Shown: positions 1 through 10,203 of the stretch, one piece after another
How the letters are laid out: each line of letters starts with the position of its first letter
How positions within the stretch are numbered: the first letter of the stretch is position 1
Source: Bacillota bacterium
GTDB taxonomy: Bacteria > Bacillota_A > Clostridia > Lachnospirales > Lachnospiraceae
Direction of reading: 5' to 3'
Assembly: GCA_023443625.1 (NCBI GenBank)
Contig: JAEZTQ010000064.1
Location: 36,172-100,171, forward strand
Length of the DNA stretch: 64,000 nt
Translations under genes and position numbers: made by a program
Notes under the pieces: model-generated
Databases searched by the model: none
Seen by the model: the letters and a program-made list of their open reading frames with translations, nothing else
Told to the model about the DNA's origin: nothing

Positions 1-67
1 TGATGGTTTCCAAATATGTTTTATCATATAAGGAAGTATACTATTATTAAAATTTCAAGTCAAGTAA

Positions 68-1081
68 TTACCTTGTTGTTATGCTTTCCCTTATAAAATC
101 TATAATTTTATCACAATATTCCCTATCTTTCTCTAGATTCTTAAAATCACAATTCTCTATGATGAAATGTTCCCAGGAGTCACGTATCCATAACTGGGCA
201 TCAGGGTAAGCCTTATGCAAGCGCTGGGAATTAATAGGGGGAACAGAAACATCACCAGTACAAGCAATTAGTAAAACAGGTCGTTGATTGGTATTTTTAA
301 TCTGCTTTTCTGGAGTTAGATTTGTTACCTTATCTTTTGAAAAGATTAGTTTTAGAGAGGCACGTATGAAAGGTTTCTCAAAGTTCTGTAGGAACTTTGG
401 AACATCATAGACATCCATAATGTCAGTGGCAACATCCTCAAAGCTAGAATAAGCAGACATAGCAATGAGAGCATCAATTTCTTCAATTTGTCCGAAGGAG
501 TTAACAGCAATGGCTCCCCCCATAGAGACCCCATGTAAAATTATAGGAATTCCAGCATATCGAACATCGCTTTTTATGTAGTTGATAGCAGCTCTAACGT
601 CCTCTACTTCTTCATAGCCTAGACAAATCCTATCACCATCACTATTGCCATGTCCTCGAACTTCAAGTAATATAGATGCATAGCCATGTTCCTGCATTAA
701 CTTTGCATGACTATAAAAATATGTAATGGAAGGTTGGACAATACCTGTTAAATAGATAATTACAGCCTCGGGTTTCTCTGTATAAATTTCAGAAGCCCAT
801 AAATTGAGTCCATCTTCAGTAGTAAGAGATATTTGATTTTCTATCAAATTAAAATCCGAAGCATAATAAATATCTTGCAGAGGATAATCTTCTGTTACGT
901 AGCCACGATAACTCACATGTTGATTTAAGAATATGGGAAGTCCAATAAAAGGTGCAATCATACATATTAAGCTACAGATTAGGACGGTTATTAGAATATA
1001 TTTAACTGGTTTTTTTCTAAAAACAAGTATTTTAGTTGTATGAAAGAGTTTCATCCTTAGTGCTTTTAGTTTTTGTATCAT
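68..1081 (-). CDS. membrane-anchored alpha/beta hydrolase
   Basis: 337 residues. One hydrophobic segment at about residues 28-52 anchors the protein, and the hydrolase domain follows, probably outside the cell. The nucleophile elbow HGVSMGG places the catalytic serine at residue 186. A later Asp (ACTGDVSVPP) and His (SWEHFI) complete a plausible Ser-Asp-His triad, and LTGIV and RGHGNSDG look like the oxyanion and cap-proximal loops of serine aminopeptidase or lysophospholipase-like hydrolases. The ATG at 1081 is preceded by aaggagt on the minus strand. The substrate cannot be read from the sequence. It is divergent from the AraC-type gene, so a role in arabinose use is possible but unsupported. 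Confidence 0.85.
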   Translation of the reverse strand: MIQKLKALRMKLFHTTKILVFRKKPVKYILITVLICSLICMIAPFIGLPIFLNQHVSYRGYVTEDYPLQDIYYASDFNLIENQISLTTEDGLNLWASEIYTEKPEAVIIYLTGIVQPSITYFYSHAKLMQEHGYASILLEVRGHGNSDGDRICLGYEEVEDVRAAINYIKSDVRYAGIPIILHGVSMGGAIAVNSFGQIEEIDALIAMSAYSSFEDVATDIMDVYDVPKFLQNFEKPFIRASLKLIFSKDKVTNLTPEKQIKNTNQRPVLLIACTGDVSVPPINSQRLHKAYPDAQLWIRDSWEHFIIENCDFKNLEKDREYCDKIIDFIRESITTR

Positions 1082-1407
1082 AGGTACTCCTTATTAAGTT
1101 TATAAAAATTGCTTATAATTTACATTGATGACATGAATTATACATTATATCTACAGGATTTTAAATAATTATTTGTACTAATTTTTCTTATATTAGAGAA
1201 AGTTTTTATAGAAAAAGAGTCCTAAGTTTGCAAATATTTAGGTAATTAAGTTAAAAGCATAAAAGAGAGTTCTTTTGAGAGAATTCATTTCCCATATGGA
1301 TATATTCTAGTAAAAACATGAAACAAGAATGGAATAATGGTATGATGTAATTAAAATATACAATAAAGTATTTATTATAAAAATGGTTATGGTTTAGGAT
1401 AAGGAGA
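1082..1407. other. divergent intergenic region
   Basis: 326 AT-rich bases between the hydrolase (minus) and the AraC-type regulator (plus). It must hold both promoters. I could not assign a convincing -35/-10 pair or a palindromic operator here, and I see no small gene. Confidence 0.5.
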
Positions 1408-2448
1408 ATGAGATTGCTGATAAATCATTGTAGAGAAATAACAAAATATCAAAGAAAACGCCTAAATGACCACCAGATGGGGCGTCGTATTATGTGCCCA
1501 GAGTATTCTTTGGATAAGATTGATATTAAAACCTTTCCTGATAACCAGAAGGATATCTTTGTTATGTGCTGGAACATTGAGGAGGAGGGGGAACTCTATG
1601 CTACCATAAAGCCTTCCCCACAGGAATTTGCTTACTACTGTCAATATAAGTATGGTGATAGAACCCAGCACCACACCCATGATTACATAGAACTAGCCTA
1701 TGTGGTGGAAGGAGAGTTTAAGCAACGAATTATGGGGAATGATATCCTGTTTAAAAAAGGGGAACTATGCCTAATTGATAAGAATTGCCCCCATCAGGAT
1801 ATTCTGATTCATCATAATAGCACCATATTATTTATTGGACTAGCCAATGAGATATTTGATAAGGTTATGGTTGATAATATTGGAGAAGAGAAAATTCTCA
1901 GATTTCTACAGATGGCTCTAATGAAGCAAAAGGATATTAGCCAATACTTACATTTTAAACCCAAAGATCAGGAGGAGCAGAAACTAGAGGAGCTTCTTTT
2001 GTATCTCTTAAAGGAACTAGAATGTAATGATGCTGCATCGGGGCACATTTGTAAAGGTCTGATGATTCGCATCCTGCGCTACCTAAGCACCATTTATGAT
2101 TTTAAATTGTCCAATGAACAGCGTAAGAAGATGAATTGGTTAATCTATGAAGAAATAACCAAGTTTATAGAAGCGAATTACTCCTCTATTACTATTAAAG
2201 ATTTGGTAAGAAAATTCAATTTTAATGAGGATTATTATAACAGACTTCTGAAAGATAAGACGGGTATGACTTATTCTGAGTACGTACAAAATATACGCCT
2301 AACGAATGCTTATGATATGTTAAAAGTAACAAATTTAAGTATAGAAACTATTGTTGATAGGGTAGGATATAAGAATAAGGGATACTTTTATAAGATTTTC
2401 TATGATAAATTTAAGACAACCCCAGCAAAAATACGTAAGGGTGAATAA
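1408..2448 (+). CDS. AraC-family regulator with N-terminal cupin, next to ara operon
   Basis: 346 residues. The N-terminal half has an AraC-type cupin pattern (QHHTHDYIELAYVVEGEF, then GELCLIDKNCPHQ). The C-terminal 100 residues form the two helix-turn-helix AraC domain (TIKDLVRKFNFNEDYYNRLLK and a second helix around IVDRVGYKNKGYFYKIFYDKF, ending FKTTPAKIRKG). It lies directly upstream of araA in the same direction, so it is probably the arabinose-responsive activator or repressor of araABD; this is inference from position. The start is uncertain. ATG 1408 lies only 1 base behind the aaggag at 1401-1406, while the in-frame TTG at 1414 has better spacing (7). Confidence 0.85.
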   Translation: MRLLINHCREITKYQRKRLNDHQMGRRIMCPEYSLDKIDIKTFPDNQKDIFVMCWNIEEEGELYATIKPSPQEFAYYCQYKYGDRTQHHTHDYIELAYVVEGEFKQRIMGNDILFKKGELCLIDKNCPHQDILIHHNSTILFIGLANEIFDKVMVDNIGEEKILRFLQMALMKQKDISQYLHFKPKDQEEQKLEELLLYLLKELECNDAASGHICKGLMIRILRYLSTIYDFKLSNEQRKKMNWLIYEEITKFIEANYSSITIKDLVRKFNFNEDYYNRLLKDKTGMTYSEYVQNIRLTNAYDMLKVTNLSIETIVDRVGYKNKGYFYKIFYDKFKTTPAKIRKGE

Positions 2449-2503
2449 AACCCTTAGGTTATCTTATTATATCACTCATTAGGATAAAATGTAATTCTTT
2501 TTT

Positions 2504-2532
2504 ATTCAATAAGAAATTGTGTCCTATTGAAT
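2504..2532. promoter_or_regulatory. inverted repeat upstream of araA (candidate operator)
   Basis: Perfect 8-bp arms attcaata (2504-2511) and tattgaat (2525-2532) with a 13-base gap. It lies between the AraC-type gene and araA. Position and symmetry suggest a regulator site, but I do not recognise it as a known AraR or cre consensus. Confidence 0.35.
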
Positions 2533-2692
2533 ATAAACGAATAAAGTATTCCTGGGGAAATGAACCTACGGATATCTTAGTAGGAATAGGTAACTATTTA
2601 ACTCAACCAGTAGGATGTGGCAATTGTTTGAGAGCATCATTTTCCCTATAATAAGAATTAGTAACTTATATCATGTTAAGGAGGTCATTATT

Positions 2693-4189
2693 ATGCTTGG
2701 TAATAAAAATTATTATTTTTGGTTTGCTACAGGTTCACAGGATTTGTACGGTGATGAATGTCTTAAAGTAGTTGCAGAGCATTCTAAAATTATGGTAGAG
2801 GGTCTGAATAAGTCAGGATTACTGCCTTTTGAGGTGATTTGGAAACCAACCTTAGTTGATAATGGTTCCATTCGTAAATTATTTAATGATGCAAATGCAG
2901 ATGAGAGTTGTGCCGGTGTTATCACTTGGATGCATACCTTCTCTCCAGCAAAGTCCTGGATTTTAGGTTTACAAGAATACAGAAAACCACTGCTTCATCT
3001 TCATACCCAATTTAATAGAGAAATTCCATATGATAATATTGACATGGATTTTATGAATACCAACCAATCTGCTCACGGTGATAGAGAATACGGTCATATC
3101 GTTAGCCGTATGGGTATTGAGCGTAAAGTTGTAGTTGGCTACTGGGATGATCAAGGGGTACAAGTTCGTATTGCAGACTGGATGAGAACTGCTATTGGCG
3201 TTATCGAGAGCAGCCATATCAGAGTACTTCGTGTAGGCGATAACATGAGAAATGTAGCCGTAACCGAAGGTGATAAGGTAGAAGCACATATCAAATTCGG
3301 TTGGGAAATTGACGCTTACAATATTACAGATATTGCTGAATATGTACAGGATGTATCCCAAGGCGATATTGATACTTTAGTAGAAGAGTATTACAGCAAA
3401 TATGAGATCCTTCTAGAAGGAAGAGATCCAGCTGAATTTAGAAAGCATGTAGCAGTACAGGCGGGAATTGAAATTGGTTTTGAAAAATTCTTATCAGAGA
3501 AGAACTATCATGCCATTGTTACTAATTTCGAAACTTTAGCTGGACTTCAACAGCTTCCTGGTCTTGCAATCCAAAGATTAATGGATAAGGGCTATGGCTT
3601 TGGTGGCGAAGGTGACTGGAAGACAGCAGCTATGGTTCGTCTGATGAAGATTATGTCCCAGGGTGTAAAGAATGCCAAGGGTACTTCCTTCATGGAGGAT
3701 TACACTTATCATTTGGTTGCAGGTCAAGAAGGAATTCTTCAGGCCCATATGTTAGAGGTATGCCCAAGTATTGCAGAAGGCCCAGTTGGAATTAAGGTTA
3801 GTCCTTTATCCATGGGTAATAGAGAAGACCCTGCACGTCTAGTGTTTACTTCTAAGGCAGGAAAGGGTGTTGCTACTTCCTTAGTTGATATGGGTAATCG
3901 TTTCCGTCTCATTATTAATGAAGTTGAGTGCTTACCACAGAACACACCTATGCCTAAGTTACCCGTTGCATCTGCATTCTGGCGTCCAGAGCCAAACTTA
4001 ATTACGGGTGCAGAAGCATGGATTTTGGCAGGTGGAGCACATCATACCGCTTTCTCCTATGACTTAACTGCAGAGCAGATGGGTGATTGGGCAGCTATTA
4101 TGGGTATTGAAGCCGTATATATTGATAAAGATACTAGAATTAAGGACTTTAAAAATGAATTAAGATGGAACGCCATCTCTTATAAATAA
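2693..4189 (+). CDS. araA: L-arabinose isomerase
   Basis: 498 residues, close to the 500 of E. coli AraA. Cytoplasmic Mn2+-dependent enzyme converting L-arabinose to L-ribulose. The family start [12 protein letters not shown], the [15 protein letters not shown] block, [10 protein letters not shown] and GGAHHTAFS carry the expected metal-binding Glu/His positions. The start is set at ATG 2693 because aaggagg (2679-2685) sits 7 bases upstream and the protein then begins at the conserved N-terminus; an open frame reaches back to 2615 but adds unrelated residues. First gene of araA-araB-araD, with 26 bases to araB. Confidence 0.97.
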   Translation: MLGNKNYYFWFATGSQDLYGDECLKVVAEHSKIMVEGLNKSGLLPFEVIWKPTLVDNGSIRKLFNDANADESCAGVITWMHTFSPAKSWILGLQEYRKPLLHLHTQFNREIPYDNIDMDFMNTNQSAHGDREYGHIVSRMGIERKVVVGYWDDQGVQVRIADWMRTAIGVIESSHIRVLRVGDNMRNVAVTEGDKVEAHIKFGWEIDAYNITDIAEYVQDVSQGDIDTLVEEYYSKYEILLEGRDPAEFRKHVAVQAGIEIGFEKFLSEKNYHAIVTNFETLAGLQQLPGLAIQRLMDKGYGFGGEGDWKTAAMVRLMKIMSQGVKNAKGTSFMEDYTYHLVAGQEGILQAHMLEVCPSIAEGPVGIKVSPLSMGNREDPARLVFTSKAGKGVATSLVDMGNRFRLIINEVECLPQNTPMPKLPVASAFWRPEPNLITGAEAWILAGGAHHTAFSYDLTAEQMGDWAAIMGIEAVYIDKDTRIKDFKNELRWNAISYK

Positions 4190-4215
4190 ATGCTGATGCA
4201 GAATTGAGGATTATT

Positions 4216-5886
4216 ATGAGAAAGAAATATTCCATCGGTATTGATTATGGTACCCAGAGCGGTAGAGCGGTACTAGTAGATGTATCTAATGGAAATATGA
4301 TTGCATCTGCTGTAAAAGAATACACCCATGGGGTAATGGATGAGTATCTTCCGGATGGAACCAAGCTTCCCCCCGATTGGGCCTTAGAGCATCCCCAGGA
4401 TTATCTTGAAGTACTAGAGGTTACTGTACCTGCAGTATTAAAAGAATCAGGTGTTGCCAAGGAAGATATTATAGGCGTTGCAATCGATTTTACAGCTTGT
4501 ACCATGCTTCCCATTGATAAAGAGGGCACTCCTCTTTGCTTTCATGAAGACCTGAAGGGGAAGCCTCATGCATGGCTAAAACTTTGGAAGCATCATGCAG
4601 CTCAGTCTCAAGCAAATCGTCTGAATAAGCTTGCAGAGGAAAGAGGAGAAGAATTCCTTGCCAGATACGGTGGAAAGATATCCTCTGAGTGGATGATACC
4701 TAAGATTATGCAGATTTTGGAGGAAGCACCTGAAATCTATGATAAAGCAGACCGTTTTATGGAAGCCACTGATTGGGTTACCATGATGCTTTGCGGTGAA
4801 GAGAAGAGAAATAGTTGTACCGCAGGTTATAAGGCCCTTTGGCATAAACAGAAGGGATATCCTTCCAAGGAATTCTTTAAAGCCCTTGACCCAAGACTAG
4901 AGAATGTGGTAGAGGATAAATTAAGTAAAGATATCTATCCCTTAGGACAAAAAGCCGGAGAACTTACAGAGGCAGCAGCCAAGCTTACAGGTCTTTGTCC
5001 CGGAACAGCCATTGGTATTGCTAATGTAGATGCTCATGTTGCTATTCCTGCTGTTGGTATTACAGAAGCTGGCAAGATGTTAATGATTATTGGAACTTCA
5101 ACTTGTGATATTTTACTTGGAACAGAAGAGAAAATTGTTCCCGGTATGTGTGGCGTTGTAGAAGACGGTGTAATGCCAGGGTTCTTTGGTTATGAGGCAG
5201 GTCAGTCCTGCGTAGGTGATCATTTTGAGTGGCTTGTAGAGCAATGTATTGCTCCTTATGTATATGAGGAAGCCAATGAGGCTGGTGTAGGTATTCATCA
5301 ATACCTAACAGAGCAAGCTTCTAAGCTTAAAGTTGGAGAAAGCGGTCTTCTTGCCCTTGACTGGTGGAATGGAAACCGTTCCGTATTAGTAGATGTTGAC
5401 TTAACAGGTATGATGCTGGGTATGACCTTAACCACTAAGCCCTATGAAATGTATCGTGCTTTGATTGAGGCAACAGCTTATGGCAAGAATATGATTATCG
5501 AGACCTTCGAGGAGGCAGGCGTACCAATCAATGAGCTATACGCTTGTGGTGGTATCTCCTGGAAGAATAAGATGATGATGCAGATTTATGCTGATGTAAC
5601 CAACAAGCCTATTCGTATCTCTGCTTCTGAGCAAACACCGGCCCTTGGTGCAGCTATGTTTGGTGCAGTAGCGGCGGGTAAGGAAAGAGGCGGCTATGAT
5701 ACCATCTTTGATGCTGCAAGAGTAATGGGTAAAGTGAAAGATGAGATGTATACACCAATCCCAGAAAATGTTGCAGCTTATAAGAAGCTTTACGCAGAAT
5801 ATAAGAGATTACATGATTACTTTGGTCGTGGAGAGAATGATGTTATGAAGCGTCTAAAGGCAATCAAGGCTGATGCTAGACAATAA
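4216..5886 (+). CDS. araB: L-ribulokinase (FGGY family)
   Basis: 556 residues, as expected for AraB (566 in E. coli). It phosphorylates L-ribulose with ATP to L-ribulose-5-phosphate. The N-terminal FGGY ATPase lobe starts [23 protein letters not shown] and [14 protein letters not shown] are typical of AraB rather than xylulokinase or glycerol kinase; the C-terminal lobe has [19 protein letters not shown] and [20 protein letters not shown] 4216 follows tgagga at 4205-4210. The TTG at 4204 overlaps this ribosome site and is unlikely. Middle gene of the ara operon. Confidence 0.97.
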   Translation: MRKKYSIGIDYGTQSGRAVLVDVSNGNMIASAVKEYTHGVMDEYLPDGTKLPPDWALEHPQDYLEVLEVTVPAVLKESGVAKEDIIGVAIDFTACTMLPIDKEGTPLCFHEDLKGKPHAWLKLWKHHAAQSQANRLNKLAEERGEEFLARYGGKISSEWMIPKIMQILEEAPEIYDKADRFMEATDWVTMMLCGEEKRNSCTAGYKALWHKQKGYPSKEFFKALDPRLENVVEDKLSKDIYPLGQKAGELTEAAAKLTGLCPGTAIGIANVDAHVAIPAVGITEAGKMLMIIGTSTCDILLGTEEKIVPGMCGVVEDGVMPGFFGYEAGQSCVGDHFEWLVEQCIAPYVYEEANEAGVGIHQYLTEQASKLKVGESGLLALDWWNGNRSVLVDVDLTGMMLGMTLTTKPYEMYRALIEATAYGKNMIIETFEEAGVPINELYACGGISWKNKMMMQIYADVTNKPIRISASEQTPALGAAMFGAVAAGKERGGYDTIFDAARVMGKVKDEMYTPIPENVAAYKKLYAEYKRLHDYFGRGENDVMKRLKAIKADARQ

Positions 5887-5917
5887 TATCGGATAGAAGA
5901 AGAATTGAGGCGAAACT

Positions 5918-6610
5918 ATGCTGGAAGGATTAAAACAAGTAGTTTATGAAGCTAATATGGAGTTACCCAAAAAAGGTATGGTTACCTATACCTGGGGTAA
6001 TGTAAGTGGTATTGACCGTGAGACAGGTTATGTGGTTATCAAACCCAGCGGTGTGGATTACGAGACCATGAAAGCGGAAGATATGGTTATAGTTGATTTA
6101 GATAGTAATCGCATTGAGGGAAAATATAAACCTTCCTCAGATACTGCAACCCATATTGAATTATATAAGAAATACCCAGAGATTGGTGGTATTGTTCATA
6201 CCCATTCCACTTGGGCAACCTCTTGGGCACAAGCAGGAAGAGAAATCCCCCTCTATGGTACCACCCATGCAGACTATTTCTACGGAGCAATTCCTTGCGC
6301 CAGAAGTCTTACAGAGGAAGAGATTAATGGGGAATATGAGAAGAACACTGGCTTAGTTATTATTGAAACCTTAGAGAAGAAGAAAATTCAGCCTAAGAAT
6401 ATGCCAGCAATATTATTAACCAATCATGGACCATTTACCTGGGGTAAGGATGCATTTGATGCAGTGCATAATGCAGTGGTATTAGAAGAAGTGGCTAAGA
6501 TGGCTTGCTATAGTGAATTAATTAATCATAATGTAAAGCCTGCTCCCCAGACCATAGCAGATAAGCACTATCTACGCAAACATGGTGAGAATGCCTACTA
6601 TGGTCAGTAG
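5918..6610 (+). CDS. araD: L-ribulose-5-phosphate 4-epimerase
   Basis: 230 residues. Class II aldolase-fold zinc enzyme that converts L-ribulose-5-phosphate to D-xylulose-5-phosphate, which enters the pentose phosphate pathway. Zinc ligands are visible as His94 and His96 (VHTHSTWA) and His170 ([10 protein letters not shown]). Asp119 in THADYF and the C-terminal tyrosines (Y227/Y228) match the catalytic Asp120 and Tyr229 of the E. coli enzyme. It lies 31 bases after araB, preceded by gagg. Last gene of the operon. Confidence 0.96.
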   Translation: MLEGLKQVVYEANMELPKKGMVTYTWGNVSGIDRETGYVVIKPSGVDYETMKAEDMVIVDLDSNRIEGKYKPSSDTATHIELYKKYPEIGGIVHTHSTWATSWAQAGREIPLYGTTHADYFYGAIPCARSLTEEEINGEYEKNTGLVIIETLEKKKIQPKNMPAILLTNHGPFTWGKDAFDAVHNAVVLEEVAKMACYSELINHNVKPAPQTIADKHYLRKHGENAYYGQ

Positions 6611-6656
6611 ATAAGCTATTCGTTATAGGGAATTGGTAAACTCATAAATAATAAAG

Positions 6657-6736
6657 AATACACAGTAGGTACTGTTTAAGAGCACAAGTTAAGCGCAAGA
6701 AGCGTTGGAGCCGAGGATATGTACCTACTGTGTATT
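6657..6736 (+). ncRNA. 80-nt structured element, 16-bp perfect stem with organised loop
   Basis: aatacacagtaggtac (6657-6672) pairs perfectly with 6721-6736. The 48-base loop holds a small hairpin (agcgc/gcgtt around aagaa). Only a weak T-run follows, so it is not a classic terminator although it could end the ara transcript. Part of the loop resembles a 5S rRNA arm (see findings). Calling it an RNA is inference. Confidence 0.4.
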
Positions 6737-6855
6737 TAGTTGTATAATTAAATAAGTGTAATCATAGCAGAATATAAAAAAGTTGGCAAACAATATTTTT
6801 ATTTTCATATACTATAGATGTGATGTATCATCTAACCTACATAACTTTATTATGA

Positions 6856-6903
6856 AGATTAGGGTGCCAAAACATTGGCATGGGAATTTGACACCCTAAC
6901 CTT
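6856..6903. repeat. imperfect inverted repeat upstream of trxA
   Basis: ttagggtgccaaa (6859-6871) pairs with tttgacaccctaa (6887-6899) with one mismatch, and pairing extends outward with a second mismatch. An alternative inner hairpin gccaa/ttggc is also possible. No T-run follows, so a protein-binding site or attenuator is more likely than a terminator. Confidence 0.45.
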
Positions 6904-7029
6904 ATGAAAAAAGGAATTATAAAAACATATGAAGCAATGTGATAATATCACAGATAGATCATTTATATTTTGATATAGTTGAGGTGTAACATATTAAGTA
7001 AGTGTAAATAGTTTGGAGAGGAGTTTATT

Positions 7030-7344
7030 ATGTCAACAATAAAGATTACGAAGAATAATTTTGATAAGGAAGTTTTAAATTCAAAGGAGCCTGTATTGCT
7101 TGATTTCTGGGCATCCTGGTGCGGACCTTGCCGAATGATATCACCCACAGTAGAAGAAATTGCAAAAGAGTATGTCGGAGTTGCAAAAGTAGGAAAAATC
7201 AATGTGGATGAAGAATCAGAACTGGCTTTGCGGTTTCGTGTTATGAGTATACCTACCCTTATGGTAGTTAAAGATGGTAAGGTATCTGCAACAAGCATTG
7301 GTGTTAAGCCAAAAACGGAGATTGTAAAAATGCTAGAAGTATGA
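7030..7344 (+). CDS. trxA: thioredoxin
   Basis: 104 residues, the normal size. The active site WCGPC is at residues 30-34 in FWASWCGPCRM, and the cis-proline loop is MSIPTLMV. It is a cytoplasmic dithiol-disulfide reductant. ggagagg (7014-7020) precedes ATG 7030. It is followed by its own strong terminator, so it is probably monocistronic; the Crp/Fnr-type gene downstream has a separate transcript. The active-site dipeptide GP is the standard type. Confidence 0.96.
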   Translation: MSTIKITKNNFDKEVLNSKEPVLLDFWASWCGPCRMISPTVEEIAKEYVGVAKVGKINVDEESELALRFRVMSIPTLMVVKDGKVSATSIGVKPKTEIVKMLEV

Positions 7345-7389
7345 GGCACATAGGAATAAATATTCAAAAATCAAAATATATATATAAAA

Positions 7390-7446
7390 ATATGCATGAT
7401 AGATTCTAATAAGATTCATTATTACAGTCTATCATGCATATTTTTT
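7390..7446 (+). terminator. rho-independent terminator after trxA
   Basis: Perfect 14-bp stem (7390-7403 with 7428-7441) around atgcatgataga, ending in a run of T to 7446. Confidence 0.9.
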
Positions 7447-7525
7447 GTTATAGGAAATGCGTCTTGCCTTTCCATATAATATCGTTTATTCTATAAACAT
7501 AAAGTTCATTATTGGAGGGAGCATT

Positions 7526-8209
7526 TTGGTGGATCAGAAGGAGGATATTGTCTTTGTACAGGATACCTTAAAATTCTGGAAGAAGATAACTGTTATACAA
7601 AGGAATATACTACAGCAAGCCATAGTGAAGAAATCTTTTGCAGCAAGGGAATCCATGCATAGCAATTCAGATAATTGCTCGGGACTATTTTTAATAAAAA
7701 GCGGTCAGGTTAGAGCCTACATTATATCGGAAAGTGGCAAGGAAATCACCCTCTATCGCCTGTTTGAGCGGGACATTTGTATCTTTTCTGCTTCTTGTGT
7801 CATGAAGAATATAGCCTTTGATATCTATGTTGAGGTTGAAAAGCCTACAGAGGCATACTTAATTCCTGCCTCTATTTTTAATCAATTATCAAAGGAATCA
7901 CTACCAATTCAAGCTTTTACCAATAATCTCATTGCAGCCCGTTTTTCTGAGGTTATGTGGATTATGGAACAGGCTTTGTTTACGAGTTTTGATAAGCGAC
8001 TTGCTAATTTTCTTTTAGAACAGTCTGCTATAGAGAATTCGGATATCTTAGAGATAACTCATGAAAAGATAGCAAATCACCTGGGTACTGCCAGGGAAGT
8101 GGTTACTCGAATGCTGAAGTATTTTCAAAATGAAGGAATTGTTACCTTAAGTCGTGGTTCCATCGATATTCTGGATAGGGAGAAGCTTGAAAGCTTGTAT
8201 GAGAAATAA
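7526..8209 (+). CDS. Crp/Fnr-family transcriptional regulator
   Basis: About 227 residues. An N-terminal cyclic-nucleotide-binding-type beta-barrel (GLFLIKSGQVRAYIISESGKEITLYRLFERD) is followed by a C-terminal winged helix (ITHEKIANHLGTAREVVTRMLKYFQNEGIVTLSRG). The arginine pattern of true cAMP binders is not apparent, and no N-terminal four-cysteine iron-sulfur cluster like that of E. coli Fnr is seen, so the ligand is unknown. The start is placed at TTG 7526, six bases after ggaggg (7514-7519); GTG 7529 is also possible. An upstream in-frame ATG at 7457 directly follows the trxA terminator and lacks a ribosome site. Confidence 0.85.
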   Translation: MVDQKEDIVFVQDTLKFWKKITVIQRNILQQAIVKKSFAARESMHSNSDNCSGLFLIKSGQVRAYIISESGKEITLYRLFERDICIFSASCVMKNIAFDIYVEVEKPTEAYLIPASIFNQLSKESLPIQAFTNNLIAARFSEVMWIMEQALFTSFDKRLANFLLEQSAIENSDILEITHEKIANHLGTAREVVTRMLKYFQNEGIVTLSRGSIDILDREKLESLYEK

Positions 8210-8300
8210 CATTGTACCTTTTATTAGAGTCTATTGATCAGGATTAGGTAACCAAGGCAGTTCTTCGGAATATGAAAATGAAAAAAAGGATAAATGACAT

Positions 8301-8338
8301 AGGCTCTATGGGGAAACCGTGGGGCCTTTATTGTTTTT
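8301..8338 (+). terminator. probable terminator after the Crp/Fnr-type gene
   Basis: aggctctatgg (8301-8311) pairs with ccgtggggcct (8317-8327) including G-T pairs, with a five-base loop and a T-rich tail. Confidence 0.6.
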
Positions 8339-8508
8339 GTGGATAAAAGTCTTTTTATTAAAAGGGAATGTGGATGATTCGCAAAATCATAGTTGAAATA
8401 CTCTTAATATAAATGAAGCTAAAAAAACTGTGGGAGTATTTGACATGGAATGATGAAAAGGGTAGAATATTACAAATAACAATAAATGTGTCTATAGGAG
8501 GTATTACC

Positions 8509-10110
8509 ATGAAGCTAACATTTTTGGGAGCAACACATGAAGTTACGGGAAGCTGTTTTTTTCTTGAAGCCTGCGGCAAGAATATTCTTATTGATTGTGG
8601 AATGGAACAAGGGAAGGATGCCTTTGAAAATCAGGCAATTCCCGTATCCTCGTCTGAAATCGATGCAGTTTTATTAACCCATGCTCATATAGATCATTCA
8701 GGCAGACTTCCTCTACTCTTTACTGAGGGTTTTCGTGGAAGTATTCATGCAACCAGTGCAACAAGAGCATTATGTGATATTATGCTTCGAGATAGTGCAC
8801 ATATTCAGATGGCTGAGGCTGAATGGAAAAACCGTAAGGGCAAACGTTCTGGAAATGAGATTATCGCACCCCTATATGACATGGAAGCAGCTATGTCTAC
8901 AGTCAGGCTCTTTGTTCCTCATGAATATGATGAGAAATTCATGCTCTTTGATGGAATTGAAATTCGCTTTACAGATGTAGGTCATTTACTGGGATCAGCC
9001 AGTATAGAGGTTTGGATTACAGAGGAAGAGATTACAAAGAAGATTGTGTTCTCCGGGGATATAGGCAATATTAATCAGCCTTTAATAAATGATCCTAAGT
9101 ATATAAAAGAAGCTGATTATGTTGTCATGGAATCTACTTACGGAGATAGAGATCATGGTGAAAGTCCAGATTATATCAAAGAACTCACAGAAATCATTCA
9201 GTCCACCTTAGACAAGGGAGGCAATTTAGTAATTCCCTCCTTTGCAGTGGGTAGAACTCAGGTATTACTTTATTATATTCGCAAAATTAAAGATGAAAAA
9301 TTAATCAAGGGACATGGTAATTTTAAAGTATATGTGGACAGTCCTTTGGCGGTAGAAGCTACTCAGATATTCCATAAACATATGGTGGGATATTTCGATA
9401 AAGAAGCATTGGACTTGGTGAATAAGGGTATTAATCCCTTGAGCTTTCCAGGATTGACTACTTCTATTACCTCGGATGAGTCGAAGGCTATTAATTTTGA
9501 TGATGAGCCTAAGATTATAATATCTGCTTCTGGAATGTGTGATGCAGGTAGAATTCGTCATCATTTAAAGCATAATCTCTGGAGAGAAAACAGTACAATT
9601 GTATTCGTAGGTTATCAATCCCAGGGAACCTTAGGCAGACAGCTCCTAGATGGTGCAAAGGAAGTGAGATTATTTGGAGAGACAATTAATGTAAGTGCAA
9701 GTATTGTAAAAATAGCCGGAGTCAGCGGGCATGCAGATAGAACAGGATTGTTAAAATGGCTGACAAGCTTTGAGAAGAAGCCGGAGAAGGTCTTTGTTGT
9801 CCATGGAGAAGACCAGATCTGTCAGCTATTTACTGAGCATATCACAGAAGATTTGGGTTACTCTGCAGTTGCACCCTACAGTGGAATGGTTTATGACTTG
9901 GCTCTTAATGCCTGTGTGCAAGAAGGGAAAATTATTCCTGTTGAACCTAAAGCTGAAGCAGAAAAGGTTGTTAACTCTGTGTTTGAACGTCTAGTTCAGG
10001 CAGGGAAACGTCTTGCGGCCGTTATACAGCGTAATAAGGGCGGAGCCAATAAAGACTTGGCTAAATTCATAGGACAGATTAATTCCCTTTGCGATAAATG
10101 GGACAGATAG
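8509..10110 (+). CDS. metallo-beta-lactamase/beta-CASP family nuclease
   Basis: 533 residues. RNA-processing nuclease of the CPSF73/YSH1-like branch. The zinc site HxHxDH is at H58-A-H60-I-D62-H63, and further metal ligands lie in VGHLLGSASIEV and FSGDIGN. The beta-CASP part has VPSFAVGRTQVLLYYI, SGMCDAGRIRHHLKH and VSGHADRTGLLKWL. It probably cleaves or trims RNA in the cytoplasm. Start at ATG 8509 behind aggagg (8496-8501); an open frame from ATG 8413 adds 32 residues without family similarity. It stands alone between the Fnr-type gene and pulA. Confidence 0.9.
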   Translation: MKLTFLGATHEVTGSCFFLEACGKNILIDCGMEQGKDAFENQAIPVSSSEIDAVLLTHAHIDHSGRLPLLFTEGFRGSIHATSATRALCDIMLRDSAHIQMAEAEWKNRKGKRSGNEIIAPLYDMEAAMSTVRLFVPHEYDEKFMLFDGIEIRFTDVGHLLGSASIEVWITEEEITKKIVFSGDIGNINQPLINDPKYIKEADYVVMESTYGDRDHGESPDYIKELTEIIQSTLDKGGNLVIPSFAVGRTQVLLYYIRKIKDEKLIKGHGNFKVYVDSPLAVEATQIFHKHMVGYFDKEALDLVNKGINPLSFPGLTTSITSDESKAINFDDEPKIIISASGMCDAGRIRHHLKHNLWRENSTIVFVGYQSQGTLGRQLLDGAKEVRLFGETINVSASIVKIAGVSGHADRTGLLKWLTSFEKKPEKVFVVHGEDQICQLFTEHITEDLGYSAVAPYSGMVYDLALNACVQEGKIIPVEPKAEAEKVVNSVFERLVQAGKRLAAVIQRNKGGANKDLAKFIGQINSLCDKWDR

Positions 10111-10203
10111 TACTGCATATAATATATTAGGTTAATACCATATTAGTACAATAGAAGGTTGTAAGCATATCCTGGCTATTGTACTTAGAAACAGGAGGCG
10201 ACC

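Larger units (their letters stand above)
6611..7029. other. intergenic region with two hairpin elements
   Basis: 419 bases between araD and trxA. It holds two separate stem-loops (6657-6736 and 6856-6903, listed below). No convincing open reading frame was seen. The promoter of trxA must be here but is not clear. Confidence 0.6.

Noticed and set aside
1..67. First 67 bases as the end of another gene
   Set aside because: No frame or terminator structure could be supported in so short a stretch.
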